NCBI RefSeq assembly: GCF_001544695.2 | Contig: NZ_FCOM02000022.1 | Coordinates: 1 to 64,000, forward strand | Reading direction: 5' to 3' | Source of the DNA: Caballeronia arvi | GTDB lineage: Bacteria > Pseudomonadota > Gammaproteobacteria > Burkholderiales > Burkholderiaceae | Length of the DNA stretch: 64,000 bases | Notes under the pieces: model-generated | Seen by the model: the letters and a program-made list of their open reading frames with translations, nothing else | Told to the model about the DNA's origin: nothing | Database searches by the model: none | Program-made: the position numbers and the translations under genes | Shown: in pieces, positions 45,077-55,110 of the stretch | Position numbering within the stretch: the stretch's first letter is position 1 | How the letters are laid out: each line of letters starts with the position of its first letter

Positions 45077-45532
45077 TTACAGGTGGGAAGCGGCGGCGCG
45101 GCGCGCCTGAACGGCGAGCTGGCGGAAGGTGCCGGCGTCGACGGAATCGGCCGGCACGAGCAGCGTCTCGCGGCGACCGCGCACGCCGGAAAGCGTCAGC
45201 GCGAGCAGCAGATCGCTCCATTGCGCGCATCCCGCGATCTGCATGTGGCGCGTTTCGCCCTCGCGGGTGAAGAGCGTGACGCCGTCCGGATGCAGGCCGA
45301 TGGCAACCGGTCGAGCGCGCATCCATCGATACGACGCGAGTCCGAGCGCCGCAAGCGTCACCGCGCACGCTACGGCCGCGTGCCCGGCGTGTTCCGTGTG
45401 CGCAAAAACGCACTGGAATACCGAGGCGCTCGCCACGCCCAGGAGTCCGAGCATCGCGCCACGCAAAAAGCGCGACGGCCGCATCGCGACGTTTCCATCG
45501 CCATGCGGCCGATCTACGAACGCGCTCGCCAT
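45077..45532 (-). CDS. YgfX-like small membrane protein
   Basis: A 151-residue protein with two adjacent hydrophobic segments (about 24-45 and 52-68) followed by a soluble domain with GLHPDGVTLFTREGETRHMQIAGCAQWSDLLLALTL and LLVPADSVDAGTFRQLAVQARRA. The hairpin-plus-soluble layout and the final DS-D-FRQL-V pattern resemble YgfX/CptA-type proteins, but the match is by eye. The ATG at 45484 (MRPSRFLRGAM) may be the true start. It lies between fabF and rpoE and may be co-transcribed with either. Confidence 0.7.
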   Translation of the reverse strand: MASAFVDRPHGDGNVAMRPSRFLRGAMLGLLGVASASVFQCVFAHTEHAGHAAVACAVTLAALGLASYRWMRARPVAIGLHPDGVTLFTREGETRHMQIAGCAQWSDLLLALTLSGVRGRRETLLVPADSVDAGTFRQLAVQARRAAASHL

Positions 45533-45562
45533 TTCGACCCCGATCCGACGAGCGCGCCGCGT

Positions 45563-46804
45563 TTACTGATGACGCTTGAAGACGAGCGAGCCGTTCGTGC
45601 CGCCGAAGCCGAACGAGTTCTTCACCGCCACGTCGATCTTCATGTCCCGCGCGGTGTTCGCGCAGTAGTCCAGGTCGCACTTCGGATCCTGGTTGAAGAT
45701 GTTGATGGTCGGCGGCGACACCTGATTGTGGATCGCCAGCACGGTGAACACCGACTCCAGGCCGCCCGCGCCGCCCAGCAGGTGACCGGTCATCGACTTG
45801 GTGGAGTTGACGACGGCCTTCTTCGCCTGATCGCCGAGCGCGCGCGTGATGCCGATCGTCTCGGCAATATCGCCGAGCGGCGTCGACGTGCCGTGCGCGT
45901 TGACGTAGTTCACCTCGTCGGCATTGATCCGCGCGTTTTTCATCGCGTTGACCATTGCGCGGCGGCCGCCGTCGCCGTCTTCCGGCGGCGCGGTCATGTG
46001 ATACGCGTCGCCGCTCATGCCGTAGCCGAGCACTTCCGCGTAGATCTTCGCGCCGCGCGCCTTCGCATGCTCGTACTCTTCGAGCACCATCACGCCCGCG
46101 CCTTCGCCGAGCACGAAGCCGTCGCGGTCCGTATCCCACGGACGGCTGGCGGTGGCCGGGTCGTCATTGCGCTGCGACAGCGCGCGCGCCGCCGCGAAAC
46201 CGCCGATACCGAGCGGAGAGACGGTTGCTTCCGCGCCGCCCGCGATCATCACGTCGGCGTCACCGTATTCGATCAGGCGCGATGCCTCGCCGATACAGTG
46301 CAGGCCGGTGGTGCAGGCCGTGACCATCGACAGATTCGGGCCCTTCAGACCGAAGCGGATCGACAGATGGCCGGAGATCATGTTGATGATCGACGCGGGC
46401 ACGAAGAACGGCGAAATGCGGCGCGGACCGCGATTGAGCAACTCGGTCTGCGTGACTTCGATCATCGGCAGGCCGCCAATGCCCGAGCCGACCACGACGC
46501 CCACGCGCTCCGAATTTTCATCGGTGATTTCGAGGCCCGAGTCCTGCACGGCCTGAACGCCCGCCGCGAAGCCGTAATGGATGAAGGTATCCATATGGCG
46601 CGCTTCCTTGGCGGGCATGTAGTCTTCGATATTGAAGCCCTTCACCTCGCCGGCGAAACGTGTGGAGAAGTTCGTCGCGTCGAACTTCGTGATATTGGCG
46701 ATGCCCGACTTGCCCGCGACCAGATTGGCCCAGCCGTCGGCAACAGTATTGCCGACAGGCGACACGAGCCCCAGGCCTGTAACAACAACTCGACGACGGC
46801 TCAC
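45563..46804 (-). CDS. fabF: Beta-ketoacyl-[ACP] synthase II
   Basis: FabF elongates acyl-ACP by condensing it with malonyl-ACP, including the cis-unsaturated step. The 413-residue thiolase-fold protein has the nucleophile Cys164 in [14 protein letters not shown] and the two active-site histidines in [12 protein letters not shown] and [13 protein letters not shown]. The length is that of E. coli FabF (413). It follows acpP by 145 bp, in which a terminator-like hairpin lies. Confidence 0.98.
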   Translation of the reverse strand: MSRRRVVVTGLGLVSPVGNTVADGWANLVAGKSGIANITKFDATNFSTRFAGEVKGFNIEDYMPAKEARHMDTFIHYGFAAGVQAVQDSGLEITDENSERVGVVVGSGIGGLPMIEVTQTELLNRGPRRISPFFVPASIINMISGHLSIRFGLKGPNLSMVTACTTGLHCIGEASRLIEYGDADVMIAGGAEATVSPLGIGGFAAARALSQRNDDPATASRPWDTDRDGFVLGEGAGVMVLEEYEHAKARGAKIYAEVLGYGMSGDAYHMTAPPEDGDGGRRAMVNAMKNARINADEVNYVNAHGTSTPLGDIAETIGITRALGDQAKKAVVNSTKSMTGHLLGGAGGLESVFTVLAIHNQVSPPTINIFNQDPKCDLDYCANTARDMKIDVAVKNSFGFGGTNGSLVFKRHQ

Positions 46805-46830
46805 GGTAACCCCTTATCCATAAAATGACG

Positions 46831-46882
46831 AAAAACAAAAGCCACAGCGGCCACAGGAAACCGCCCTGTGAGCCCTGTGGCT
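46831..46882 (-). terminator. Extended hairpin with T-run between acpP and fabF
   Basis: On the minus strand AGCCACAG pairs with CTGTGGCT, enclosing a second stem (CACAGG/CCTGTG). TTTTGTTTTT follows. It would end part of the acpP transcripts before fabF. Confidence 0.7.
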
Positions 46883-46949
46883 GTCAAATCGGTCTGCAGC
46901 GACGAATGCTTCAAGCTGGTTGAGCGATGAGTCGCTGGCGCGTCCGGCC

Positions 46950-47189
46950 TCAGGCCTTGACGTTCGCGCGAGCGTAATCGATCGCCTGCTGAACCGTGGT
47001 GATCTTTTCGGCCTCTTCATCGGGAATTTCCATGCCGAATTCGTCTTCCAGCGCCATGACGAGTTCGACCGTATCGAGCGAGTCAGCGCCCAGATCGTTC
47101 ACGAACGATGCTTCGTTCTTGATTTCGGCTTCCGCCACGCCCAGTTGTTCGGCGACGATCTTCTTCACGCGCTGTTCGATGTTGTCCAT
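46950..47189 (-). CDS. acpP: Acyl carrier protein
   Basis: AcpP carries growing acyl chains on 4'-phosphopantetheine attached to Ser37 in [23 protein letters not shown]. The 79-residue acidic protein has the family's four helices and matches E. coli AcpP throughout. It lies within the fab cluster between fabG and fabF; the prosthetic group is added by AcpS (33.6-34.0 kb). The 250-bp gap before it probably holds its own promoter. Confidence 0.99.
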
Positions 47190-47439
47190 GCAGCCCTCCG
47201 AGGGGAAAAAAGTTCAAAAATACGAGTGCGCGCATTTTATCAGGTTTGAACCCGCAAAATACGGCGCGTCAGTTCCATGCTCTACTGTCCGGCGCCCTTC
47301 ATCAAGACGGCTGCCGACGGCTTTGCATCGATTCTTCACTGCCGCGCAGGCGCGGTGCGCACGATGTTCGTCCGAGCATTTTGCGCGCCCGTCCCGGCGC
47401 GGATATTAAGCGAATTTCGGTGAAATGCCTATTAAGGCC

Positions 47440-48180
47440 TTACATGTACATGCCGCCGTTCACATGCAGCGTCGTGCCGGTGATATAGCCGGCAAAAGGC
47501 GATGCCAGGAACGCCACAGCATGCGCGATGTCTTCGGGCGCGCCCAGTCGGCCAAGCGGGATAGTCGCGGTGAGCGCGGCGCGCTGCTCTTCCGGCAGAA
47601 CCTTCGTCATGTCCGTGTCGATGAAACCCGGCGCGATGCAGTTCACGGTAATGCCGCGGCTGCCGATTTCACGCGCGAGCGCGCGCGTCATGCCCGCGAC
47701 GCCGGCCTTCGCCGCCGCGTAGTTGGCCTGACCCGGATTGCCCGACGAACCGACCACCGACGTGATGTTGATGATGCGCCCGCCGCGCGCCTTCATCATC
47801 GGGCGCAGCACGGCGCGCGACAGGCGGAAGACCGCGCGCAGATTCGTGTCGATGACGGCGTCGAATTCGTCGTCCTTCATACGCATCGCGAGCTGATCCT
47901 TCGTGATGCCCGCATTGTTCACGAGGATGTTCAGGCCGCCGAATTCCTTCACGATACCGTCGATGAACGCATCGCTCGACGCCGCATCGTTCACGTTCAG
48001 CACCGCGCCGCGACCCTTTGCGCCCGCCTGCTGCAAGGCTTCGCCGATGCCGGCCGCGCCGCTTTCGCTCGTCGCCGTGCCGATGACCGTCGCGCCCTGC
48101 TTTGCGAGTTCGAGCGCGATCGCGCGTCCGATGCCGCGCGACGCGCCCGTGACGATTGCTACTTGGTTTTCCAGGCTCAT
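47440..48180 (-). CDS. fabG: 3-oxoacyl-[ACP] reductase
   Basis: FabG reduces beta-ketoacyl-ACP with NADPH. The 246-residue short-chain dehydrogenase has the cofactor motif TGASRGIGRAIALEL at residues 12-26, NNAGITKDQ, and the catalytic Ser-Tyr-Lys in INITSVVGSSGNPGQANYAAAKAG. It ends in GYITGTTLHVNGGMYM, typical of FabG. I set the start at the ATG at 48178-48180 (MSLENQVAIVTGASRG); the longer frame adds nothing family-like. It lies 11 bp after fabD. Confidence 0.97.
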   Translation of the reverse strand: MSLENQVAIVTGASRGIGRAIALELAKQGATVIGTATSESGAAGIGEALQQAGAKGRGAVLNVNDAASSDAFIDGIVKEFGGLNILVNNAGITKDQLAMRMKDDEFDAVIDTNLRAVFRLSRAVLRPMMKARGGRIINITSVVGSSGNPGQANYAAAKAGVAGMTRALAREIGSRGITVNCIAPGFIDTDMTKVLPEEQRAALTATIPLGRLGAPEDIAHAVAFLASPFAGYITGTTLHVNGGMYM

Positions 48181-48191
48181 ATTCTCGTCCT

Positions 48192-49124
48192 TTATCCAGC
48201 GATCAGTTTGCGCGTCTCTTCGAGCGATGCCGGATCGAAGATCGAGCCACCGACGAGATTGCCGTCGATGCGCTTCGTCAGACCCGCGAGCACCTTGCCC
48301 GGACCGCATTCGATAACGTGCGTGACGCCGTCCTTCGCCATCGCCTGCACGCACTCGACCCAGCGCACCGGACCGGCGGCCTGACGCACGAGCGCGTCCC
48401 TGATCGCGGCGGGATCGGAGACCACGGCGACATCGACGTTATTGATCAGCGGAATCCGCGGCGATTTGATCTCGACTTTCGTGAGATAGTCGCGCAACTG
48501 ATCCGACGCCGGCTTGAGCAGCGACGAATGGAACGGCGCGGACACCGGCAGCGGCAGTGCGCGCTTCGCGCCCTTCGCCTTCGCCACTTCGCATGCCTTC
48601 TCGACAGCGGCCTTGCTGCCCGCGATGACCACTTGCGCGGGCGCGTTGAAGTTCACCGCTTCGACGACGCCCGCCGACGATGCTTCGGCGCAGACCGCGC
48701 GTACGGTGTCGTCGTCGAGGCCGAGGATCGCGGCCATGCCGCCCTGGCCTACGGGAACTGCGCTTTGCATCGCCTGCGCACGGAAGCGCACGAGCGGCAC
48801 CGCGTCGGCGAAGGCGAGCGCGCCAGCCGCGACGAGCGCGGTGTATTCACCAAGGCTGTGACCCGCGACGATGGCGGGCGTGAGGCCCGTTTCCTTTTCC
48901 CACACGCGGTAGATCGCGTAGGCCGCCGTCAGCATGACGGGCTGCGTGTTCGTCGTCAGGTTGAGCTCTTCCGCGGGGCCTTCGGCGATCAGCTTGCCGA
49001 GATCCTGGCCGAGTGCGTCGGAGGCCTGCTGCACGGTCTCGCGCACGATGGCGTGATCGGCGAATCCGCCAAGCATGCCGATCGACTGCGAGCCTTGTCC
49101 GGGGAAAACGAACGCAAATTTCAT
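48192..49124 (-). CDS. fabD: Malonyl-CoA-[ACP] transacylase
   Basis: FabD loads malonyl groups from CoA to ACP. The 310-residue protein starts MKFAFVFPGQGSQSIGML, has the nucleophile Ser90 in VAGHSLGEYTALV, a substrate-binding Arg in PLVRFRAQAMQ, and the second catalytic His in VSAPFHSSLL. I chose the ATG at 49124, since the family begins at this FAFVFPGQGSQ segment; the longer reading adds 13 unrelated residues. It is followed closely by fabG. Confidence 0.97.
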   Translation of the reverse strand: MKFAFVFPGQGSQSIGMLGGFADHAIVRETVQQASDALGQDLGKLIAEGPAEELNLTTNTQPVMLTAAYAIYRVWEKETGLTPAIVAGHSLGEYTALVAAGALAFADAVPLVRFRAQAMQSAVPVGQGGMAAILGLDDDTVRAVCAEASSAGVVEAVNFNAPAQVVIAGSKAAVEKACEVAKAKGAKRALPLPVSAPFHSSLLKPASDQLRDYLTKVEIKSPRIPLINNVDVAVVSDPAAIRDALVRQAAGPVRWVECVQAMAKDGVTHVIECGPGKVLAGLTKRIDGNLVGGSIFDPASLEETRKLIAG

Positions 49125-49256
49125 ATCGTCCTCGTTGATTGGAATGATCCGCGATGCCTTCACGGACCGCGCGCTACGCGAGCGCGCGGGGTCGGCGATG
49201 AAGTGGGATCAGTTGCGAATGAGTAGAGGGGAATGAGTAAGGGGATCGATAAACGC

Positions 49257-50246
49257 TCAATAGCGGATGACCGACGCGCCCCACGTGAAGCCGCCGCCCA
49301 CGCCTTCGATCAGCACGTTGTCGCCGCGCTTGATGCGGCCGTCGCGCACGGCGACGTCGAGCGCGAGCGGGATCGAGGCGGCCGACGTGTTGCCGTGCTC
49401 GCCGACCGTCACGACCATGCGCTCGGGCGGCAGACGCAGCTTGCGCGCCGTGCTCTGCATGATGCGGATATTGGCCTGATGCGGAATCAGCCAGTCGATG
49501 TCTTCAGCGGTGAGCTTCGCCTTGTCGAGCGCTTCGAGCGCGACCTTTTCGAGCACGTTGACCGCGAGCTTGAACACGGCCTGCCCGTCCATGTGCAGGA
49601 ACGCCGTGCCTTCGATCACGCCGCCGTTGACGTTGCCCGGCGTGCAGAGAATGTCGGAATAGCTGCCGTCCGCATGCAGCGCGCTCGACAGCACGCCCGG
49701 CTCTTCCGACGCCTGCAGCACGACCGCGCCCGCGCCATCGCCGAACAGCACGCAGGTGGTGCGATCGTTGAAATCGAGAATGCGGGAGAACGTTTCCGCG
49801 CCGACGACGAGCGCCGTGCGGTTCAGGCCGCTGCGAATGAAGCTGTCCGCCGTCGCGACGCCATACGCAAAGCCGGAGCACACGGCCTGCACGTCGAAGG
49901 CCGCGCCGTTGTTCCTGATGCCGAGCTTGTTCTGCAGCAGACACGCGGTGCTCGGGAAAACGAAGTCCGGCGTAGAGGTCGCGACGATGATCAGATCGAT
50001 CGATTGAGGATCGATGCCGGCCGCTTCGATCGCCTTCTGGGAAGCGATGAGCGCGAGGTCGCTGGTGGTTTGATTCGGAGCCGCGAAGTGACGCGCGTGA
50101 ATGCCGGTGCGCGCGACGATCCATTCGTCACTCGTCTCGACGCCCTGCTTCGCGAGACGGTCCGCCAAGTCCTGATTCGTGACGCGCTCGGACGGCAGAA
50201 AGCTGCCGGTGCCCAGCACGCGAGAGTAAAGATTGGATTGAGCCAT
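49257..50246 (-). CDS. fabH: Beta-ketoacyl-[ACP] synthase III
   Basis: FabH starts fatty-acid synthesis by condensing acetyl-CoA with malonyl-ACP. The 329-residue protein has the Cys-His-Asn triad: Cys123 in [13 protein letters not shown], His in [12 protein letters not shown] and Asn in [15 protein letters not shown]. Its ATG overlaps the plsX stop by one base (TAATG), implying coupled translation. A 132-bp gap separates it from fabD. Confidence 0.97.
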   Translation of the reverse strand: MAQSNLYSRVLGTGSFLPSERVTNQDLADRLAKQGVETSDEWIVARTGIHARHFAAPNQTTSDLALIASQKAIEAAGIDPQSIDLIIVATSTPDFVFPSTACLLQNKLGIRNNGAAFDVQAVCSGFAYGVATADSFIRSGLNRTALVVGAETFSRILDFNDRTTCVLFGDGAGAVVLQASEEPGVLSSALHADGSYSDILCTPGNVNGGVIEGTAFLHMDGQAVFKLAVNVLEKVALEALDKAKLTAEDIDWLIPHQANIRIMQSTARKLRLPPERMVVTVGEHGNTSAASIPLALDVAVRDGRIKRGDNVLIEGVGGGFTWGASVIRY

Positions 50247-51373
50247 TATGCCTTCGAATGTAGCGCAGTACCGGGTTGGTCCGGTGGGTTCGGCTGTACA
50301 GCAGGCTGTGAAGCAGGCTGTTGAGCCGCGATGCCGGAAGCGTCGGGCGCCTCGGTCGCGCGCGCGGCGGGCGCGTTCTCTTCCATCGCGCGCACCAGGC
50401 GCTCGAGCACGCCATTTTTGACGGCATCATACCCGCGTTTGATAGCCCACTCAAACCCGAAGGCCTCGGCCGAGCCGTGACTTTTGATCACGAGCCCGCG
50501 CAGGCCGAGCAACGCGGCGCCGTTATATTGCGCGGGATCGACACGCTTTTTGAAACGCTTGAGAACGGGCAGCGCGACGAGCGCCATCAGCTTTGACGCG
50601 AAGTTGCGGCTGAACTCTTCCTTGATGATGTCGGCGAGCATCTTCGCGAGACCCTCGGAGGTCTTCAGCGCGACATTGCCGACGAAGCCGTCGCACACGA
50701 CGACATCGGTCGTGCCTTTATAGATGTCGTTGCCTTCCACGTTGCCGTAGAAGTTGAGCGTGCTCGCGCGCAGGAGCTCGCCCGCGCGCTTGATCGTTTC
50801 GTTGCCCTTGATGACTTCTTCGCCGATATTGAGCAGGCCGATGGTGGGCCGCTCACGGCCTTCGATCGCCGCCACGAGCGCGTGGCCCATCTCGGCGAAC
50901 TGCAGCAGATGCCCAGGTTCGCAATCGACGTTGGCGCCCAGATCGAGCACGGTGGTATAGCCCTTCTGGCTCGGCATCGCGAACGCGATGGCCGGACGTT
51001 CGATGCCGGCGAGCGTTTTCAGCACATACCGCGACACCGCCATGAGCGCGCCGGTATTGCCGGCGGAAATGCACGTCTGCGCCTCGCCGTCCTTCACGAG
51101 GTTGAGCGCCACGCGCATCGACGAATCTTTTTTCTTGCGCAGCGCCACTTCGACGGGATCGTCCATCGCGACGACTTCGCTTGCGGGAACGACTGTCAGG
51201 CGAGGCTCGTCGAGAGCCTTCGACTTCTTCAGTTGCGCGCGGATGGGCTGCTCGAGACCGACGAGCATGAGATGTGCGTCGGGATGCGAGCGCACGAAAC
51301 TGACGGCAGCGGGAACGGTCACGGCCGGGCCGTGGTCGCCTCCCATGCAGTCGATGGTTATCTTTACAGTCAT
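50246..51373 (-). CDS. plsX: Phosphate acyltransferase PlsX
   Basis: PlsX converts acyl-ACP to acyl-phosphate, the acyl donor for PlsY in phospholipid synthesis. The 375-residue protein starts [23 protein letters not shown], has [29 protein letters not shown] and [22 protein letters not shown]. The last 40 residues ([27 protein letters not shown]) are an alanine/proline-rich tail not found in E. coli PlsX. A terminator-like hairpin separates it from rpmF. No strong ribosome binding site precedes the ATG. Confidence 0.96.
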   Translation of the reverse strand: MTVKITIDCMGGDHGPAVTVPAAVSFVRSHPDAHLMLVGLEQPIRAQLKKSKALDEPRLTVVPASEVVAMDDPVEVALRKKKDSSMRVALNLVKDGEAQTCISAGNTGALMAVSRYVLKTLAGIERPAIAFAMPSQKGYTTVLDLGANVDCEPGHLLQFAEMGHALVAAIEGRERPTIGLLNIGEEVIKGNETIKRAGELLRASTLNFYGNVEGNDIYKGTTDVVVCDGFVGNVALKTSEGLAKMLADIIKEEFSRNFASKLMALVALPVLKRFKKRVDPAQYNGAALLGLRGLVIKSHGSAEAFGFEWAIKRGYDAVKNGVLERLVRAMEENAPAARATEAPDASGIAAQQPASQPAVQPNPPDQPGTALHSKA

Positions 51374-51394
51374 GGAACGCGACGAATTTCGGGC

Positions 51395-51421
51395 ACAAAA
51401 AAGCGGCAGTGAAATGCCGCC
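51395..51421 (-). terminator. Hairpin with T-run between rpmF and plsX
   Basis: On the minus strand GCGGCA and TGCCGC form a stem with a 6-nt loop, followed by TTTTTTGTG. It lies 91 bp after the rpmF stop and 22 bp before the plsX start. Confidence 0.75.
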
Positions 51422-51511
51422 TTCTCGTCGTACCGGGAAAGTGTCAAGAGCGAGTTGCGCCCGGGCGCCCGCAGAACGGTTCCGACAGGCGCTTCAAGCG
51501 CTGCTGAACGC

Positions 51512-51691
51512 TTAGTCGTTCTTCGTCTTGACGACTTTCTTGCCACGATAGTACCCGTTCGGGCTCACGTGGTGACGCAGATGCACCTCACCCGTGCTCG
51601 GCTCGACAGCCAGCGGCGCTGCGCCGAGGAAGTCGTGGGAACGGTGCATGCCGCGCTTCGACGGCGACTTCTTGTTTTGCTGAACTGCCAT
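51512..51691 (-). CDS. rpmF: 50S ribosomal protein L32
   Basis: A 59-residue basic protein beginning [20 protein letters not shown] and containing [34 protein letters not shown]. This is the typical L32 (bL32) of beta-proteobacteria; the cysteine pairs of zinc-binding L32 types are absent. The yceD-rpmF-plsX order is one of the most conserved in bacteria. The product is needed in ribosome amounts, which fits with the terminator before plsX. Confidence 0.97.
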   Translation of the reverse strand: MAVQQNKKSPSKRGMHRSHDFLGAAPLAVEPSTGEVHLRHHVSPNGYYRGKKVVKTKND

Positions 51692-51830
51692 GATTACTCC
51701 AGAAAAATTTTGCGAATTCTAACACAGGGAGAGGTCCATCTCCGCGTTCGCGGAGGAACTTCAGGGCCGCATGGCCCACCGCCTGAAGCGGGAGTTCGCG
51801 TTCAGCGGATACTTCCCCGCTTTCGCTACA

Positions 51831-52451
51831 TCAATGCTTCTTGCCGTCCGGATCGCTCGATTTGAGCTTTTCCAGCACGGCGAACGGATTCGGTTTCTCG
51901 ACTTCTTGCTCGCCGCCCTCCGCCACCTCGCCCTCGTCGCTGGCCGGGAGCAGGCTTTCATGCACCTCGGGGCAGACGTTGTGCTTCGGCACGAGCGGCA
52001 ACGACAACAGCAATTCCTCTTCGATCAAGTCGACGAGATCGAACTGGCGCGAGCCTACGATCACTTCCACTTCATCGTCGTCGAGCGGATATTCGTCCGC
52101 TTCTTCTTCCGTCGCCACGATCCGATACGTTGCATCAACATCGAGATGTTGCGAATACGGCTGAAGACAGCGCTGGCACGTGAGCCACACCGAGCCGTGC
52201 ACCGCGAGGCGCAGATAAGGCTGTGGCGCGTCCGTGCCGTCGTCCTGCAGTTCCGGCTGGGTCGAGCCCTCGCCCTGCCAGGTGAACACGGTGTCGCGAT
52301 CTGGCACATCTGCCGGCACTTCGGCTAACATGCGCGGCATCTGCGACGCGCGTAGCGCGCCGGCCGCCTGCCTGCCGCTCTCGGCGAAGTCATAAATGTC
52401 GAGCGCGCGCAGATCGGCGGGGCTCACAGGTTTGCCAGGATTCTGAGTCAT
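51831..52451 (-). CDS. yceD: YceD (DUF177) 23S rRNA accumulation protein
   Basis: A 206-residue DUF177 protein. The conserved cysteine pair is in LTCQRCLQPYSQHLDVDATYRIV (about 92-114), followed by an acidic segment TEEEADEYPLDDDEVEVIV and DLVDLIEEELLLSLPLVPKHNVCPEV. In E. coli and plants, YceD/DUF177 is associated with 23S rRNA accumulation. The C-terminal 45 residues are charged and probably flexible. It is the first gene of the long minus-strand run; a strong promoter lies about 240 bp upstream. Confidence 0.95.
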   Translation of the reverse strand: MTQNPGKPVSPADLRALDIYDFAESGRQAAGALRASQMPRMLAEVPADVPDRDTVFTWQGEGSTQPELQDDGTDAPQPYLRLAVHGSVWLTCQRCLQPYSQHLDVDATYRIVATEEEADEYPLDDDEVEVIVGSRQFDLVDLIEEELLLSLPLVPKHNVCPEVHESLLPASDEGEVAEGGEQEVEKPNPFAVLEKLKSSDPDGKKH

Positions 52452-52783
52452 GTGCGCTCCCTGCTTGGCCTTGCTGGGTTAGTGCTTCCGGTGAGCGTTC
52501 AGTATGCACCGCGACGCCGCTTCGAGGCAGGCGTGGCTTGCCCGAATTTGCATCGCACCGGCATTCGTGCTGGATTCATGCCGCACTCGTACTTGCTGCG
52601 ATGCTTTTCTGAGCTGCTTCCGACCGCTTTGCCACCGGGGTCCACCGGCGTCGGGCGCAAAGACCTGCAAGCGCACGTACCGATGAAAAGCCCAAAATCA
52701 TATCGGCTTTGTTCTTTCGAGTCAAACACTTAAGAACCGGTCCACTGCCCGTCGTTTTTACATTCATCCTTGCTGATCCATCC
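52452..52783. other. Divergent promoter region of yceD and maf
   Basis: The 332 bp hold a strong minus-strand promoter at 52697-52725 and no gene I can support. Short minus-strand frames in the leader lack start signals and family features. I saw no clear promoter for maf. Confidence 0.6.
52697..52725 (-). promoter_or_regulatory. Sigma-70 promoter of the yceD-rpmF-plsX-fab run
   Basis: On the minus strand TTGACT (52720-52725), a 17-bp spacer and TATGAT (52697-52702). This is a near-consensus promoter. Transcription would start near 52690, giving a leader of about 240 nt before yceD. Confidence 0.8.
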
Positions 52784-53401
52784 ATGTCCGACGCTTCAAA
52801 CTCGCCGCCACGCCTGATTCTGGCGTCCAGCTCGCCCTACCGGCGCGAATTGCTGCAACGCCTGCGCATTCCTTTCGATGTCGTCACGCCCGATATCGAT
52901 GAAACGCCGCTCGCCGGCGAAACGCCCGAAGCAACCGCCGTGCGGCTCTCGATCGCCAAGGCGCGTGCGGCGGTCGGACGCATCGAGGACGGCGCGGGCG
53001 CGCTCGTGATTGGCTCCGATCAGGTCGCGACCTTCGACGGAAAGCAGATCGGCAAGCCCGGCACGCATGAAAAAGCCGTCGCGCAGCTTCAGGCGATGCG
53101 CGGCCGCAGCGTTCAATTCCACAGCGCGCTATGCCTGTTCGACAGCCGCACGGGCGACGCGCAATCCGCCGATATCGTCACGCGCGTTCGCTTTCGCCGC
53201 TATTCGGACCCGCAGATCGAAGCCTATCTGCGTGCGGAAACACCGTACGACTGCGCTGGCAGCGCGAAGGCCGAGGGCCTCGGCATCGCGTTGCTGGAAG
53301 CCATCGAGTCCGAAGATCCGACTGCGCTCATCGGTTTGCCGCTGATCGCGCTGACCGGCATGCTCGCGAACGCCGGATATCCGGTTCTGGGGGTTGCATG
53401 A
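52784..53401 (+). CDS. Maf/YceF-type nucleoside triphosphate pyrophosphatase
   Basis: Maf-family house-cleaning enzymes hydrolyse modified nucleotides; the YceF subgroup prefers m7GTP. The 205-residue protein has [33 protein letters not shown] at the N-terminus, the catalytic-site region [22 protein letters not shown], and [40 protein letters not shown]. The serine-proline-tyrosine pattern ([10 protein letters not shown]) fits YceF rather than Maf/YhdE. I chose the ATG at 52784. It overlaps the next gene by 4 bp (ATGA). Confidence 0.93.
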   Translation: MSDASNSPPRLILASSSPYRRELLQRLRIPFDVVTPDIDETPLAGETPEATAVRLSIAKARAAVGRIEDGAGALVIGSDQVATFDGKQIGKPGTHEKAVAQLQAMRGRSVQFHSALCLFDSRTGDAQSADIVTRVRFRRYSDPQIEAYLRAETPYDCAGSAKAEGLGIALLEAIESEDPTALIGLPLIALTGMLANAGYPVLGVA

Positions 53402-54117
53402 GCGGCGTTCTGTTCCTGATCCCGAACACGCTCGGCGAAGGCGACGCCGACGCGCTCGCCCAAGTTTTGCCCGAGCCGGTGCGCGCGCAGGCCGCCGCAC
53501 TCGCGTATTACATCGGCGAAAACGCGAAAACCACGCGCGCTTTTCTGAAGAAAGTCGGAACGGAACGCCCGATTCAGGAAATCGAGGTGCGCGAGCTGAA
53601 CGTGAAAACGCCGCCCGCGGAAATCGACAAGCTGCTTGCGCCGATCCTCGCCGGCACCGATGCGGGCCTGGTCTCCGAAGCCGGCTGCCCCGCCGTGGCC
53701 GATCCTGGCGCGCTGCTCGTGCGGCGTGCGCATCAGCGTGGCGTGAAAGTGGTGCCGTTCGTCGGACCGAGCTCGATTCTGCTCGCGCTGATGGCGTCCG
53801 GCATGAACGGCCAGAGCTTCGCGTTCAACGGCTACCTGCCCGTCGATGCCGGCGAGCGCGGCAAGCGCCTGCGCGAGCTGGAGCAACTGTCGCGCAAGGC
53901 CAATCAGACGCAGATTTTCATCGAGACGCCCTATCGCAATAAGGCGATGCTCGACGGGCTCATCGCAACCTGCGCGCCATCGACGCTAATTTGCGTCGCC
54001 GTCGATCTGACGCTGCCGGGCGAAACCATCGTCACGCGCACGGCGGCGGACTGGAAGAAGCAGGCCGCGCCGGAACTGCACAAGCGTCCGGCGATCTTCC
54101 TGCTGCTGGCGTCGTAG
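53398..54117 (+). CDS. RsmI-like SAM-dependent (tetrapyrrole methylase family) methyltransferase
   Basis: A 239-residue protein of the tetrapyrrole-methylase fold, COG0313 type. The motifs visible are [13 protein letters not shown] at the start, then [65 protein letters not shown] and [16 protein letters not shown]. RsmI proper is about 285 residues and methylates C1402 of 16S rRNA; this shorter form may be a paralogue with another target. It is translationally coupled to the Maf gene by a 4-bp overlap. Confidence 0.86.
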   Translation: MSGVLFLIPNTLGEGDADALAQVLPEPVRAQAAALAYYIGENAKTTRAFLKKVGTERPIQEIEVRELNVKTPPAEIDKLLAPILAGTDAGLVSEAGCPAVADPGALLVRRAHQRGVKVVPFVGPSSILLALMASGMNGQSFAFNGYLPVDAGERGKRLRELEQLSRKANQTQIFIETPYRNKAMLDGLIATCAPSTLICVAVDLTLPGETIVTRTAADWKKQAAPELHKRPAIFLLLAS

Positions 54118-54120
54118 CGA

Positions 54121-55083
54121 TCAGCGCAATTGCGGCTTGCCGCCGAGCGTGAGCGCGCGCACGGCGGCATCGCCCACCGATGCGCCGAAGCGTCGCACCA
54201 CGCGCTCGCTGATGCTCTCCTTCTGCGAGTAATCGACGATATCCGGCTGCTTGATGACTTCGCGCGCCACGTAGCTGGCGTCCCCGAAGCCGTCGGCGAG
54301 ACCAAGCTCGACACTCTTTTCACCGGTCCAGAACATGCCGGAAAAGAGCTGCGGATCATCCTTCAGACGTTTGCCGCGACCCAGCTTTACCGCGTCGATG
54401 AACTGCGTGTGGATCTGGTCGAGCATCTCCTGCGCGTGCGCATTCATCGCGGGCGATTCGGGCGAGAACGGATCGAAAGCGCCCTTGTTTGCGCCGGACG
54501 TGTGCATGCGGCGCTGGATGCCGAGCTTGTCCATCAGCCCGGTGAAGCCGAAACCGTCCATCAGCACGCCGATCGAGCCGACGATGCTCGCGCGATCGAC
54601 GTAAATCTTGTCCGCCGCGGCCGCGACGTAATAACCGCCCGACGCGCACATGTCGTCGACCACGACGTAGAGCGGCGTCTTCGGATGCTTCGCGCGCAGC
54701 CGCCTGATCTCGCCGTTGATGATGCCCGCCTGCACCGGACTGCCGCCCGGGCTGTTGATGCGCAGGATCACGCCGGCCGTGTTCTCGTCCTCGAACGCGC
54801 TTTGCAGCGCGGCGTCGATGTTGTCGGCGCTCGCATCGCTGTTCGCGGCGATTTCGCCTTGCAGATCGATGAGCGCCGTGTGCTTGCCCGCTTTCGCGAC
54901 GCGATCGCCGGTGAAATCGAACACGCCCCACGCGATCAGCGCGATCACCGCGAGAAACACGAAACGGAAGAAGATGCGCCAGCGCCGCGCGGCGCGCTGC
55001 TCGCGGATCGCGGCGAGCGCGATGCGTTCGAGCGCGTCGCGCTCCCAGTTGTCGTTGCGGCGCGGCGGAAGGTCGTCGGACAT
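54121..55083 (-). CDS. sppA: SppA-type signal peptide peptidase (S49 protease)
   Basis: A 320-residue inner-membrane protease that degrades released signal peptides. One membrane segment (RIFFRFVFLAVIALIAWGVFDF, about 35-56) precedes the S49 domain. The nucleophile serine is in DDMCASGGYYVAAAADKIYVD and the general-base lysine in HTSGANKGAFDPFSP. This is the short form, a single S49 domain, that works as an oligomer. The ends of sppA and the RsmI-like gene are 3 bp apart and convergent. Rieske, HAD and rluC genes precede it on the same strand. Confidence 0.93.
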   Translation of the reverse strand: MSDDLPPRRNDNWERDALERIALAAIREQRAARRWRIFFRFVFLAVIALIAWGVFDFTGDRVAKAGKHTALIDLQGEIAANSDASADNIDAALQSAFEDENTAGVILRINSPGGSPVQAGIINGEIRRLRAKHPKTPLYVVVDDMCASGGYYVAAAADKIYVDRASIVGSIGVLMDGFGFTGLMDKLGIQRRMHTSGANKGAFDPFSPESPAMNAHAQEMLDQIHTQFIDAVKLGRGKRLKDDPQLFSGMFWTGEKSVELGLADGFGDASYVAREVIKQPDIVDYSQKESISERVVRRFGASVGDAAVRALTLGGKPQLR

Positions 55084-55110
55084 GCGTTGTTTTGTGTGGT
55101 GAAAAGTAAA

